A DNA stretch of 64,000 bases from Aspidapion aeneum (Eukaryota; Arthropoda; Insecta; Coleoptera; Brentidae). The notes under the pieces were generated by a model that was not told the DNA's origin, made no database searches, and was given only the letters and a program-made list of their open reading frames with translations. Shown here one piece after another: positions 11,901 through 26,300 of this stretch; positions within the stretch are counted from its first letter, which is position 1, and the number at the start of each line of letters is the position of its first letter. The position numbers and the translations under genes are program-made. The stretch spans positions 25,427,171 through 25,491,170 of the forward strand of contig OY755047.1 of the NCBI GenBank assembly GCA_963576565.1. The letters are read 5' to 3'.

Positions 11901-14900
11901 ACATGTCGTGGCGCTCTCTTCCGGACTAGATTCTGAATTGTGACAGAACAAACGACGGGTGGGGGTGGATTTTTGGTTTTGGGTTACATGCGGGCTCTAA
12001 AATGACAGTGAACAGAAAATTAGTACACAAATAGAGAGAAAGATAAGGAGTAATGAATGAATTGATAAGCAGTCCGCGCCTCTAAACGTTCCTTTAAAGA
12101 ACGTTCGGTGTTTCGTACAGGTGTCACCACCCGTCGCGTCGTTGCTCCCTCTTCCGGACTAGTTTCTAAATTATGACAGAACAGGCGACGCGCGACGAAT
12201 GGGGTAGATTTTTGGTTTTGCATTACATAAGTTTGGTTCAAAATGACAGTGACAGAACGCTAAATGTCACTAGTAGCATTTACAGTTACGTTCCCATTAT
12301 AACACAATTGATATTTGTACAGTTTACGAAAATGGTTGGCTGTCAGCTCAATAAATCAAAACATAAATTATAATTTAACAACTAAACACAAAATAAACAC
12401 ATATTAGCACAAAATATACATACATATCAACTATGTACTTACATTTAAAACTTCCTCGCTGTTCGACTTTCTGATGTGAGAAAACTCGAACCTTTTCATT
12501 ATTTTATTATGAAACATGGCTTTCTTTAAAGAACCACCTATCGATGCTTTTTTTGGAACACTGCTTCTTAAAACTTGAAGAGGTGTGCCCTAAAAAAATA
12601 TTAGAAGACATAAGCTCAAAGGATATGTAGTCTAGTGCGTTGGTAATCTAGCTTAATATCTTTAGTACCTGTCCATTTTCTTTGTTAAACTGCTTGACCA
12701 ACTTCCTTTTTTTGGAAGACTCGGGTAAGCTTTGAATATGCGCATACAACTGCGCTAAAGCTGTCTCCGTTGGATTTTCCTCGTTGATTTTAAACGTCAA
12801 TTTCTTATCGACAAAGGTGAACACGGTATGTGCGGTACCCTTTACAGACTCATTTAAAACAGCGCCTGGAACCAAAAATAAAAGCACCGACCATTGATCT
12901 CTATACGTCTTGAATATAAAATATAATGTCACTTTAAGATAGCGCCCTCTGTTTATTTTTATTATAAGTATCAAACTTTTTTTTTTAAAGTACTGGATGG
13001 CGCCACAGTGACACCAAAGTGGGACCAAACTAAAAAATGCGTTATAACATGTGTCTTAGCTTGTATTACTAATATTTTAATTTCTTACCCTGTTCATAGT
13101 GCGTCCTAAAGTCCAACATCAGTTGCGAAGGGATTAAGAAAATGTCACTGAAATTCCTTATCATAAATGTGACTACGCCAAATAAAATTTGAGAATCTTT
13201 CAACAAAATTTCTGGAGATAGTTTCCTTGGACACAATAAATGTGGCGTAAAAAGTTTTGCCAAGTTTTCAGGAGACATCCTGTTTTCGGATTCGTGTAAA
13301 GATACCTAAAATTATGGATAACTTGAGCCTCTTGCAACTTGCAAGGCATTCGTGGTGTAAAAAATATGATATTAAGTAATTGTATTTTTTTCATAATAAA
13401 AATATATTTGTAGCGTTAAAAAACTGATATTAGGACAAATGGTTGAAAATGCGAATATTGTGATAACAAAGGAGTGCGATAAACATACATATAAAAATAC
13501 ATTCGCAGCTTTGAAAAACGATTTGTTGGAAATGCGAACATTGTGATTATCAAAGAAAATCAAAGTTAATAAATAATAATGTATTTGGGTTTTCAAAAGA
13601 GTACGGTTTAGATGAATTATTGAAAATGTGACCAATCTATTTATCAAAAGAATCGTAATTTACAATAAAATTACATTTGTCGCGTAAAAAAACTGATATA
13701 TTAAGACAAATTGTTGAAAATGTGACCATTGTAATTATCAAAGTTTAGAATTAAAATGGCATTTTTACTGTCTAAGGAGTGAGATAAATTAGTGATAATT
13801 CGGCCACTGTATTTATAAACGGAATAGTAATTTATAATGAAGATACATTTATTGCGTTAAAAAACGGATATTATAAACAAAATCAAAGTTTCGACCGCTC
13901 TATTTGTCAAAAAAATCCTAACCTATTATAAAAATACATTTGTAATGTAAATAAATGGATCCAATACGAAACCAAAGAAAACCAAAGTTTAGGATTAAAA
14001 ATGCATTTGTGCTGTCAAAGGAGTGTACTTTAGATGAATTAATAAAAATTCGGCCAATCTATTGATCAAAAGAATCGTAATCTATAATCAAAATACATTT
14101 GTAGTGTTAAAAAACTGATAATAAAACAAATTGTTGAAAATCGGACTATTGTGATTATCAAAGCTATCAAAATTTAGAATTAAAAATGCATTTGTGCTGT
14201 AAGAGGAGCGTGCTTTATATGAATTAATAAAAATTCGGCCACTCTATTTATCAAAAGAATCATAATTTATAATAAAAATATATTTTTAGCGTTAAAAAAC
14301 TGATATTAAGACAAATTGTTGAAAATGCGACCATTATGATTATTAAACAAAATTAAATTTTAGAATTAAAAATGGATTTGTGGTGTCAAAGGAGTGCGAT
14401 GTAGTTAAATTAATAAAAATTCTGCCACTCTTTTAATCAAGAGAATCGTAATTTATAATAAAAATATATTTCTAGTCCTAAAAACTGATAATAAGACCAA
14501 TTGTTGAAAATAGGTTCAAAGTTTATAATTAAAATGCATATTTGCTGTTAAAGGAGTGCGCTTTAGATAAATAAATCAAACTTCGGCCACTCTGGTTATT
14601 AAAAGAATCGTAGTCTGAAATAAAAATACATTTGTAGTGTTAAGAACCTGATATTAACACAAATTGATGAAAATGCGACCATTGTGATTATCAAAGAAAA
14701 TCAAAATTTAGAATTAAAAATGCATTTGTGCTGTCAAATGCTTTAGATGAATGAATAAAAATTTGGCCAACCTATTAATCAAAAAAACATAACCTATAAT
14801 CAAAATACATTTGTAGTGTTAAAAAACTGATATTAAGACAAATTGTTAAAAATGCGACCATTGTGATTATCAAAGAAAACCAAAGTTTAAATTAAAAATG

Positions 14901-17900
14901 CAATTCTACTGTCAAAGGAGTGTGCTTTAGATAAATTAATCAAAATTCGGCCAATCTATTTATCAAAAAAACGTAACCTATAATCAAAATACATTTGTAG
15001 TGTTAAAAAACTGATATTAAGACAAATTGTTAAAAATGCGACCATTGTGATTATTAAAGAAAACCAAAGTTTAAATTAAAAATGCAATTGTGCTGTCAAA
15101 GGAGTGCACTTTAGATAAATTAAGAAAAATTCAGCCACTCTATTTTTCAATAAAATCGTAATCTATAATCAAAATACATTTGTAGTGTTAAAAAACTGAT
15201 ATTAAGACAAATTGTTAAAAATGCGACCATTGTGATTATCAAAGAAAACCAAAGTTTAAATTAAAAATGCAATTCTGCTGTCAAAGAAGTGTGCTTTAGA
15301 TAAATTAATAAAAATTCGGCCAATCTATTTATCAAAAAAATCGTAATCTATAATAAAAATACATTTGTAGTGTTAAAAAACTGATATTAAGACAAATTGT
15401 TAAAAATGAGACCATTATGAACATCAAAGAAAATCAAAGTTTAGAATTAAAAATGCAATTGTGCTGTTAAAGGAGTGCGCTTTAGATAAATTAGTAAAAA
15501 CATGGCCACTCTATTTCTTTAAAAAATCGTATCTATAATAAAAATACATTTGTAGTGTGCATTTTCATCAATTTGTAGACAAATTGATGAAAATGCGACC
15601 ATTGTGATTATCAAAGAAAATTAAAGTTTAGAATTAAAAATGCATTTTTGCTTTCAAAGGAATGCAATGTAGATGAATTCATGAAAATGCGGTTACCCTA
15701 TTTATCAAAAGAATAGTAATCTATAATAAAAATACTTTTATACTGTTAAAAAACTAATGGGACCATTGTAATTATCAAAGACAATCAAAGTTTAGAATTA
15801 AAAACGTATTTGTGCTGTTAAAGGAGTACGCTTCAGATAAATTAAGAAAAATTCGGTCACTCTATTTATTAAAAGAATCGTAATCTATAATACAAATACA
15901 TTTGTAGTGTTAAAAAACTGACATTAAGACAAATTGATGAAAACGCGACCATTGTGATTATCAAAGAAAATCTAAGTTTTAATTTTTTAGATTTAAAAAT
16001 GCATTCGTGCTGTCAAAACAGTGCGCTTCAGATAATTTGATCAACATTCGGCCAATCGATTTATCAAAAGAATCATAATCTATAATAAAAACTGATACTA
16101 AGACAACTTGTTGAAAAAGGGACCATTGTGATTATCAAAGAAAATCAAAGTTTAGAATTAAAAATGCATTTGTGCTGTCAAAGGAGTGCGCTTTAGATAA
16201 AATGATAAAAATTCGGCCACTCTATTTATCAAAAGAGTCGTAATCTATAATACAAATACATTTATAGTGTAAAAAAACGGATAAGACAAATTGTTGAAAA
16301 TGGGACCCGTGTGATTATAAAAGATAATCTAAGTTTAGAATTAAAGATGCATTAGTTATCAACAGAATGGTAATATATAATAAAAATATATTTGTAGTGT
16401 TAAAAAAATTATATTAAGACAAATCGTTGGAAATGCGACCATTGTGATTATTAAAGAAAAACAAATTAATTAAATTTGTGCTCTATTAATTAAATTTGTG
16501 CTCTCAGTGGAGTATCTTTTATATAAATTAATAAAAATTCGGTCGCTCTTTTTATCAACAGAATCGTAATATATAATAGAAATATATTTGTAGCGTTAAA
16601 AAACTGATATTAAGACAAATTGTTGAAAATGCGACCATTGTGATTATTAAGCAAAATCAAAGTTTAGAATTAAAAATGCATTTGTGGTGTCAAAGTATGC
16701 GATGTAGTTAAATTAATATAAATTCGGCCACTCTTTTAATCAAGAGAATCGTAATTTATAATAAAAAAATATTTCTAGAGTTAAAAAACTGACAGTAAGA
16801 CAAATTGTTAAAAATAAGATCATTGTGATTATAAAAGAAAATCAAAGTTTAGAATTAAAAATGCAATGTTAAAAATAATATCATTGTGATTATCAAAGAA
16901 AATCAAAGTTTAGAATTGAAAATGCATTTGTGGTGTCAAAGGAGTGTGCTTTAGATAAATTAATAAAAATTCGGCCAATCTATTTATTAAAAAAATCGTC
17001 ATCTATAATAAAAATACAGTTGTAGTGTTAAAAAACTGATATTAACACAAATTGTTGGAAATGCAATTATTGTGATTATTAAACAAAATCAAAGTTTAGA
17101 ATTAAAAATGCAATTGTGCTTCCAAAGGAGTGCGCTTTAAATCAATTAACAAAAATTCAGCCACTCTATTTATGCAAAGAATCGTAGCCTATAATAAACA
17201 TACATTTGTAGTGTTAAAAAACTGATATAAACACAAATTGTTGGAAATGCAATCATTGTGATTATTAAACAAAATCAAAGTTTAGAATTAAAAATACAAT
17301 CAATCTGTCAAAGGAGTACCCTTTAGATAAATTAATAAAAACTCGGCCACTCTTTTTATTACAAGAATCGTAATTTATAATCAAAATACATTTGTAGTGT
17401 TAAAAAACTGATATTAGGACAAATTGCTGAAAATGGGACCATTGTGATTATCAAAGACAATCAAAGCTTATAATTCAAAATGCATTTGTGCTGTCAAAGA
17501 AGTGCGCTTTAGATGAATTAATAAACATTTGGCCACTCTATTTATCAAAAGAATCGTAATTTATAATAAAAACACATTTGTAGTGTTAAAAAACTGATAT
17601 TAAAATAAACTGATAAAAGTGTGACCATTGTGATTATGAAAGCAAGCCAAAGTGCGCTTTAGATGAATTAATAAACATTTGGCCACTCTATTTATCAAAA
17701 GAATCGTAATTTATAATAAAAATACATTTGTAGTGTTAAAAAACTGATATTAAGACAAACTGCTGAAAATGGGACCATTGTGATTATCAAAGACAATCAA
17801 AGCTTAGAATTAAAAATGCATTTGTGCTGTCAAAGGAGTGCGCTTCAGAAAATTTTATAAAAATTCGGCCACTCTATCAAAAGAATCGCAATCTATATTA

Positions 17901-20900
17901 AAAATATGTTTATAGTGTTAAAAAACTGATGTTTAGACAAATTGTTGAAAATGGGAACATTGTGATTATAAAATTAGTGTAGAATCAAAATGGAATTTGT
18001 GGTATTAAAGTAGTGTGATACGACCACTATATTTACCAAACAAATCGTACTTTATACTAAAATACATTTGTAGCGTCAAAAAAACTGATATTAGAACGAA
18101 AATGCAACCATTGCGATTATAAAAAATCAAAGTTTAGGATTAAAAATGCATCTACGGTTACAAACGGTACAATAAAGATAAAATGCAACCACTGTATTGA
18201 CTGTATTAACTAATGATGAGGCGAAGTGTTCGAAATGCGACCAGTGTGATTATCAAAGAATTTGAATCAAAACTGTGTTTGAGACTAAACTTAATAAAAA
18301 CTACTCACCTTACTGAGCAACCCCAAAACCACCCTTAGTAACTCCTTATTTTCTTTGGGTAATAAAATAATTAATAGCTGAATAGCTTGCAACATTTTTT
18401 CTTCTTGTGTGCTGTCACCATCTTCCGCCGGATGAGCGGTTTTTAATTCGGCGATTTGACAGTAGACAGGAAAATGGACATCTGTCAAAACTGGTTCAGG
18501 AAGTTCGGCCAAAAAACCTTTTAATACTGAAGCTGCATCATGCACGCTAAAACAAAATCTCGTTTTGTCTTTCGAAAACACTCTATGTATACAGGGTGTT
18601 TAAAGTTGAGTCGGCACTATTAATAACTTCGTTAATATTAAAGCTAGTGTCTGTTAAATCGACAAAATTGTGCTATTTTTTCCGCTTATTACGATGGTGA
18701 CAACAAAAAGAAAAATCAGCGTAGGTAAGTTATGATAAAAACACATTTTTTTTTTAGTGGGAAATACGTTGTTCTATGACTTATTCTCTCAAAGTCAAAA
18801 ATAACAAAGTTATTAACAACTTTCCTAAGCATAGGGGAAATGGGGTTTGGTTTTTATATTGATTGAAAGCTGTCTGCCTTTGTTTAAAAAATCGTTAATA
18901 TATTTTTATTTTTGCCTTTAGGAGAAAAAGTCCAAGGACAGCATTTGTTTAAAAGAAATTTTCTACGGAGTGGATATACTGTATAACAGGAGCCCCAGCG
19001 AAAAAAAATCTTAAATATTTAACTTTTTACTATAACTCACGTAAGAACTATTCGAGTTTTCTTTTGTTTTTGCCACCATTATCAGCTGAAAAAATACTAC
19101 AACTTTGCCCATTTAACCCATCCTCTAGCTCTAAAAATAAGGAAGTTAGCAATAGTGCTGTCTTAACTTTATACAGAGCTTTGAACAGTCTGTATATGTC
19201 AATAATCTGGGCCATAAAAATGAACAACCTTCTATCCTTGGATTTGGTGACGTCGGTGATGAAAAACGTTTGTCACCAGTAGAAAATGGTGCCTGGGTTT
19301 TGTTTTTTGTGCTTTATTACTTAGTGAGAAATATGGCTTATTAGGACCAAAATAGCCCTAAGATGTAATGTAAAATATAGAGCGTTAAGTCCATTCCTTG
19401 AACATTTTTGTAATATTTCAATACTTACTATTTGTTAAAATTTATAAACAATAATTTGCAAAATCTAATATCTTCTTGACCTCTTACATATTTTATCCTA
19501 GCAATGGTTTATTTATATTTATTGTGTATTTATAATTTGTTCAATCTATCTTTCATCACTGGGATGGGATACCAATTTTCTTAAAGGTGTCGATTACCGA
19601 ATAATTTATGATCATCGCGTTGTCTAAAATATCCATTGCTTTCTTGACATTCATCGGAAAATATCAGGGGTATAAAAAAATTATTTACATACCTATAGGG
19701 ACTTTCTTCTTTGGGAATTACAGAACCATTAAATACTAAATTTTTTAACTCTTGTTGCCGTTCTATAGAGCCCGTGCGTCTAAATATACCATCGCTTTTT
19801 AGATCTAAAATAAAAATGTGACTTACAACCTTATATGCTTTCTTTTAATTTGTGGTGTTAATAAACAGGAAAAGTCTTATTCTATTAGGACATAAATAAT
19901 TACGTTTGCAGATGGTCAAGTGATAATAGCCTTAACTTAAATTTGGATAAATGTTTTACCGGTAATAAAAATACTATTGATTTTAACTACTCCCTAGATA
20001 GTATTTTAAGTGTGTGAACTGTCAGAAGGATTTAGGGGTCATATTTGATGACAATATGTCATTCTCAGAACACATATTATCAATAAATTGGTATAAAAAA
20101 ATTTTTAAGTCACAAGCTTTTATAAAATGCACTGAAAATTAAAAAATAATTTTCTAACATTCTAATATTATCATAATAATAAAAGCGATGGCCGACTGAT
20201 GGAAATCTTGACGATGTTAGCACGATAAGATATCCGTATCAATTAAATATCACTATTTGCAAGAATCAATCTAGCAGAAAAATGCAGATGTACCAAACCC
20301 ACCCAACCCGACCTAAGATACCCCAGCATTTCTCTGACATAGGTATGGCAATGGCATAACATTGCGGTACATCAAACATATCTTTGATGACCTGCTATGT
20401 TGAATATTCTTTAAGTGTTTAGATCACAACTTTAGATTAACTTATGCTTTGATTTGCGGCCATCGCTTTTATTATTATGATAATATTAGAATGTTAGAAA
20501 ATTATTTTTTAATTTTTAGTGCATTTTATAAAAGCTTGTGACTTAAAAAAAAATTTTACCAATTTATTTTCTACTTTTTAGTCTCAGCTATCAACTCTAT
20601 TAAATTAAAATATTTGTTCAATAACAGAACAGAAGAATTTATTCTAGATTATAATAAAATCGCTGATCGTGAGTTGTTTGAAAACTCATTTTTCTATAGG
20701 GGGAAGAAGAGGGTGGAGGTCGGGGTAGAAATATATTTTTTGTTTGGGCTGTATTGCCATCGGACCTTTATGCATATCCCAAATTTTATAAAAGTCATTT
20801 GAAGTGAAGTGTGTCAAAAACGCATTTTTTATGGAAGAGGGTGGGGGGTAGGGGTGGGAGGACATTTTTTCATTATTGCTGTATTGTCATCGGACCACTA

Positions 20901-23259
20901 TATGTATACCAAATTTCATCCAAATCGGATAATGGGAAGCGTGTCAAAAACGCATTTTTGTATAGATGGTGGTGGGGGTAGGAGTGGTAGGATTTTTTTT
21001 TAATGTTGTATTGTCATCTGACCACTATATGTATACCAAATTTCATCCAAATCGGGTAATGGGAAGGGTGTCAAAAATGCATTTTCTATGGATATAGGAT
21101 ATTTTTTTCTTAATGTTGTATTGTCATGGGACCACTATGTGTGTACCAAATTTCATCCAAATCGGATAATGGGAAGTGTGTTAAAAACGCTTCACAAGAT
21201 TTGATAGTTAGTTAGTTAGACAGAACATCTCAAGTTAAATAAAAGCTTGTAAAAATAAAGAGCGCATAAAAAGTTTCTGGACTTATAGTTTGGAATACAG
21301 AGTCTTCTAGTACTGATATTGGTCTCAAACTTTTTGATAGTTTAGTGTTGCCAATAATAGAATATGCTAGTGTAATATGGTCTCGACAGTATCAAATTTG
21401 GATAAGTGCTATTGAAGAAGTACAACATAGATTTTTAAAATGTGTTTAATAAAAATTTTGGTTTTTACCCACAATATGACTGTGAAAATGTGTTTTTGCT
21501 TCAAATCTTTAATAGACTGTCCTTGGATAAGTGTCATGTTAAAATATGCCTCTGTACAATGTTTAAAATTCTGAAAAATGATATGATTGTCCAGAAATAT
21601 TGAATCAGGTCCTTTTTTTTGTCAACAGATTGAATTCTAGAAGTAAAAGTGTGTTTTACTTAGCTTATCCAAGGACTAACCTTTTTAAGAGTTCTCCTAT
21701 ATATAGTTTATGCAACCTGTTTAATCAGTATTCCTCAAATATTGACATTAATAATATCACATTAAAAGCATTTAAGAAGATATTAGATAAGAAACTTTGT
21801 GAGGAGTAGTGATAAGTGTTGGATCTCCTGTGTGGTTGCCAGATGGCTCCTGCCCCAATAGAACATAAAGGTTACTTCAGTCTGGTTCAGTGCAGACTCC
21901 AAACCAAACAATAAGTGTGATACATTGAAGAATAAATAAATAAGTATACTTACTCCAGATTTGAAACCATGAATATAAAATAAATTTAAAGGAGTAAATG
22001 AAGGAATAAAAAATTCATTTAATCACAAAACAAATACTCTGCCAATATATGGGCCCCTAAGCTCACACTAGGTACTATAGTTATAGTGTATGTGCGAGCT
22101 AATAAAACTAAAAACTGAAATGTATCTTAATCACCTCAAGACTAAATTACCATTTGTTTGATACCACACAAGCCATGTATTGACTTAAACTCAAATTTTT
22201 GAAATCTACCCCCACCTTTAAAAAAACAAAAACTAAAATGTATTTTGTTTAACTCCGGACTCAATTACCTTTCGTTTGATATCACACACGCCATATTTTT
22301 ACATAAACTCTAATTTTTGAAATCTACCCCCACCCTTTTTGAGGAAAAAAAAAACTAAAATGTATTTTGTTTAACTCCATACTCAATTACCTTTCGTTTG
22401 ATATCACACACGCCATATTTTCACATAAACTCTAATTTTTGAAATCTTCCCCCACCCTTTTATTTGGCTTGTGTTCGGTGGATTTTGTTCATTTTTAAAT
22501 GGGACCATCTCGACCCAAGACCCAGTCTAGGCACCAAATTTCATTAAAATTGGCCAAGCGGTTTTTGAGTTATGCGCGTTGGTCGTTACAGAAAGACATA
22601 CAGACAGACAGACAGACATACAGACAGACAGACAGACGGCGCGACAAAAAAGTTTCAAAATCATCTGAAACGCAAAGATATATAAAAATACTCTGCCAAT
22701 CTATGGGCACCTAAGCCCACACTGGGTACTATAGTTATAGTGTATCTACGTGAAAGCTAATATAACTAAAAACTGAAGTATGTTTTATTGAACTCCAGAC
22801 TCAATTACCTTTCGTTTGATACCACACAAGCCATGTTTTAACTTAAACTCAAATTTTTCAAATCTACCCCCACCCTTTTTTTTTAAACTAAAATGTATTT
22901 TGTTTAACTCCAGACTCAATTACCTTTCGTTTGATATCACACACGCCATATTTCCACTTAAACACTAATTTTTGAAATTTACCCCCCCCCCTTTTTTTAA
23001 AATAAACTAAAATGTATTTTGTTTAACTCCAGACTCAATTACCTTTCGTTTGATATCACACACGCCATATTTTTTCATAAACTCCAATTTTTGAAATCTA
23101 CCCCCACCCTTTTATTTGGCTTGTGTTCGGTGGATTTTGTTCATTTTTAAATGGGACCATCTCGACCCAAAACCCAGCCTGGGTACCAAATTTCATTAAA
23201 ATCGGGCAAGCGGTTTTTGAGTTATGCGCGTTGGTCGTTACAGACAGACATACAGACAC

Positions 23260-23302
<43 letters not shown>

Positions 23303-26300
23303 TACAGACAGACAGACAGACAGACGGCGCAACAGAAAAGTTTCAAAATCATCTGAAACGCAAAGATATATAAAAAATTTTGAAATCGGAGCAACTTTTT
23401 TTTTTCGAAAAAATTAGGATCACCATAGCTCACACTACTATAGTATAGTATATGTGTGAGCTAAAATTTGAAATCGGAGCAACTTTTTTTTTCTCGAAAA
23501 AATTAGGATCACCATAGCTCACACTACTATAGTATAGTATATGTGTGAGCTAAAAATTTGGTATTTGACTGATTCTCTGAAAAAAAAAATACTTTAAAAT
23601 GTTTAGTTATTAGTAGAATATAATAGGTAGGTACAGTCGGGGACTTAATAAATGGCCGCTGCCGTTTTCAGAAGAGCTTGGATGAGAATCCCAATACCGG
23701 GCGAGGTTTATGAATGAATGAATTATTGCACTGGTATCTTTTATTCCCTCGACTCCACATCGATCAGCTTTCGCTGTGCACTTTTGAGCAATGCAAATTT
23801 TTGCTATTGAAATTAATAACTATTTGGAATATTGGCCGATAAACGGGCGATACACGTTTTTTGGATACACACATCTTTTTTTAGCTGATTTCTTGTTTAT
23901 TAGCATAGGATGTGTGTATTAGCGGGATTAATACAGACTTTTTGTTAAAAGACTAATCAAACCTTGTAGAGATATTTTTAATACCTGCTGTTTTAATTGT
24001 TTAACATAAAGGATGGCCCACCGGAAACGAAAGGCATTACTTTTCGAAAAAAACCAAAAACAAAAAACGGAAAAACGGGAAAAAGGGGAAAGCGAAAAAG
24101 GGAAAACGAAAAACCGGAAAACGGGAAAACATGAAAATGAAAATGAAAATGAATACGGAAAACGGACAACGGACAACAGAAAACGAAAGCGGGAAACATT
24201 AAACGGAAAAAGGAAAACGGGCAAACGGGTATACGAAAAACGGAAAGCGGAAAACGGAAAAAAGAAAACGGGGAAACGGGTAAACGAGCAAACGGGTAAA
24301 CGGGTAAACGGGCAAACGGACAAACGAGTAAACAAGCAAACGAGTAAACGGGCAAACGGGTAAATGAGTATACGGGCAAACGGGCAAACAAGTAAACGGG
24401 CAAACGGACAAACGGGTAAACGGGCAAACGGGGAATCAGCGAAACGGGCCAACGGATAAACGAGTAGACGGGCAAACGGGTAAACGGTTGAACGGGAAAA
24501 CGGGAAAAAGGGAGAACGGGAAACGGAAAACAGAAAACGGAAAACGGGTAAACGAATAAACGCAAAAACGGAAAAACCGTTACATACAAATAAATATTTT
24601 TAAAAGTTTAAAGTTAAAAGAATAAAAAACTGAATCAAAGTTAAGACAAAATACAATTATAAAAGGTAAAAACATATATAATACCCTTCAAAGATGCTCG
24701 TTTATTCTTATGTTGCGAACATGTTTTAATATTTTTTTTTAATCACTGAAAAAGCAAATAAACATGCAAAAATGTTTTTGTAGGAAATTTTTTGTCTTCA
24801 ACTTATGTTTAAAACTATTTTTTAAAACGTACAGTAACCAAGTAATTTTAAAAATACCCTTTTTATGCACACTAAATCTACACCACCAAATACACCACCT
24901 TATGCAAACTTAAATTTTATGATGACTGGACTATTTAGCTACCCCCAAAAATAGTGTTCTTGTGCATCCAGAAGTCGGGGTTGTTACACATTTAAAACAA
25001 TTCAAATCTTAAAGTAAAGGCCGTCTTCACAGCTGTTTTCGAATCGCCCTTACTCAAATAACCAATTTTTGCTTGTATTTATTTTTTTAGCTTTACACTT
25101 TTAAAACTTACCATTTTAAAAATAGCTAGGAATACAAACATGTTGCATTTGTGTTACTCTATGTAAGTATGTAATAAAAAATATAACAATAAATTAAAAT
25201 CACTATTATGTGTATTTTTTTAACCGAACATTCAAACGAACTACAGACCAAAGCTAATTTTTTCCGCAATTATGTATATTTTTTTTAACCCAACATTCAA
25301 ACGGAATACAGACCGAAGCCAAATTTGTCATGATTGAATTTAATCCAGGAATGCGAATAAATTATATGTGTTAAACCGTCGCCACGAAATCCGGTCAATA
25401 ACCTCGGCCGGTATTGGGATTCTTATCCAAGCTCTTCTGAAAACGGCAGCGGCCATTTATTAAGTGCCCGACTGTACCTAAATATAAATAATTTAATAAT
25501 AATATAATTAGGATTATTATTATTACATGACATGAAATTTCTTTGTATTCAAGATGAAATGTGTCATCAAAAAATTTTTTATTATTGTTATATTAACTTA
25601 ATCACAAAATTGTTTGATAATGTCAAATTAGTCTGGCCTGAACAAATTGTATAAAAATAACTTACTTTCTTCCTTGTCTAAAAATTCAATAAGCTGGTCG
25701 ACATAATGTAAGTATGTGTCAGATAAAACTAGATTTTCTGTAGATAAATGTTTCTTTGACTTTTTGCCAAAAGTTCCAATTCCTATGTTCCATTTTTTGG
25801 GTTTGAGCTTCTCATAGAAACAGTCACTTCTAAAATAGTAAACTTGTATAAAATACTAATAAATAAAATAAAAAATTAAGTAAATACAGTAGACTCGCGT
25901 TAGTGTGAACACGAAAAAAATCTGCACATTCATACCATGGAGACTGTTCACACAACGGAAGGTCTATTTTAAAACCGAAATATTATTGGTAAGATGAATA
26001 TAATGTAACCACTTTAAGTGATTCCAAAACATACTTTACTGCAACTTTTTTAGGTGTCTTCATTTCATTCTTAGATTCACCTTCCAAACTGACCTCTGGG
26101 AGCAAGAATTAAAAACTTGACCATTTTACAAAGCAAAACATGAAATGGTACTAGTATTTACCACAAAAAACGAATTAAAACTAAGTAATTCTGTGTAATT
26201 CCCCTAAATTTTACCATTTGATTAACACCTCTTTTCAGTGTTTATAAGATCAATACTCGTTACTCTTTATACTACTATAATACATTGATCTTCACTGTTC

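Larger units (their letters stand above)
19890..21809 (+). pseudogene. Jockey-like reverse transcriptase remnant, split by insertions
   Basis: The first piece (about 19890-20075) reads ADGQ-like sequence, WSSDNSLNLNLDKCF and KDLGVIFDDNMSFSEHI, with stops. This is the region after the catalytic aspartates in jockey-type enzymes. The second piece (about 21275-21809) reads LPIIEYASVIW-like sequence, then EILNQVLFFVNRLNSRSKSV and FKKILDKKLCEE and a stop. That is the typical C-terminus (RPILEY..V.W, then a tail). Between them lie a foldback element (20076-20572) and a tandem repeat (20690-21200). It lies in RhoGAP intron 2, antisense to the host gene. Confidence 0.75.
22030..23560. mobile_element. 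Hairpin-ended repeat units in tandem
   Basis: Short palindromic hairpins of the form GCTCACAC...GTGTGAGCT (with CTATAGTATAG-like centres) stand at about 22070, 22718, 23430 and 23518. Between the first three lie two similar units of about 650-710 bp. Each unit has ~115-120-bp internal repeats (CCTTTCGTTTGATATCACAC with AATTTTTGAAATCTACCCCC). Then follow ACCAAATTTCATTAAAATCG, AGCGGTTTTTGAGTTATGCG and a CAGA microsatellite. A single inverted relative lies at 33505-34215. Not coding: the apparent frames are artefacts of the repeats. Confidence 0.8.

Noticed and set aside
13370..18270. CRISPR-like array of regular repeats
   Set aside because: Whole 185-bp units are tandem copies with no unique spacers, in a eukaryotic intron.
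23098..23433. 111-codon minus-strand frame with CLSVCLSV repeats, and plus-strand DRQTDRQT frames
   Set aside because: Translation of the CAGA/CTGT microsatellite and its repeat flanks.
24040..24565. Internal telomere-like repeat
   Set aside because: The ACGGGYAA unit does not match known insect telomere repeats (TTAGG, TCAGG), and the tract lies inside a transposon with TA duplications.
23928..24589. Open frames of 116-198 codons on both strands (PFARLPV-type and KRENGK-type)
   Set aside because: Products of the ACGGGYAA minisatellite read in several frames; no start context and no protein family.
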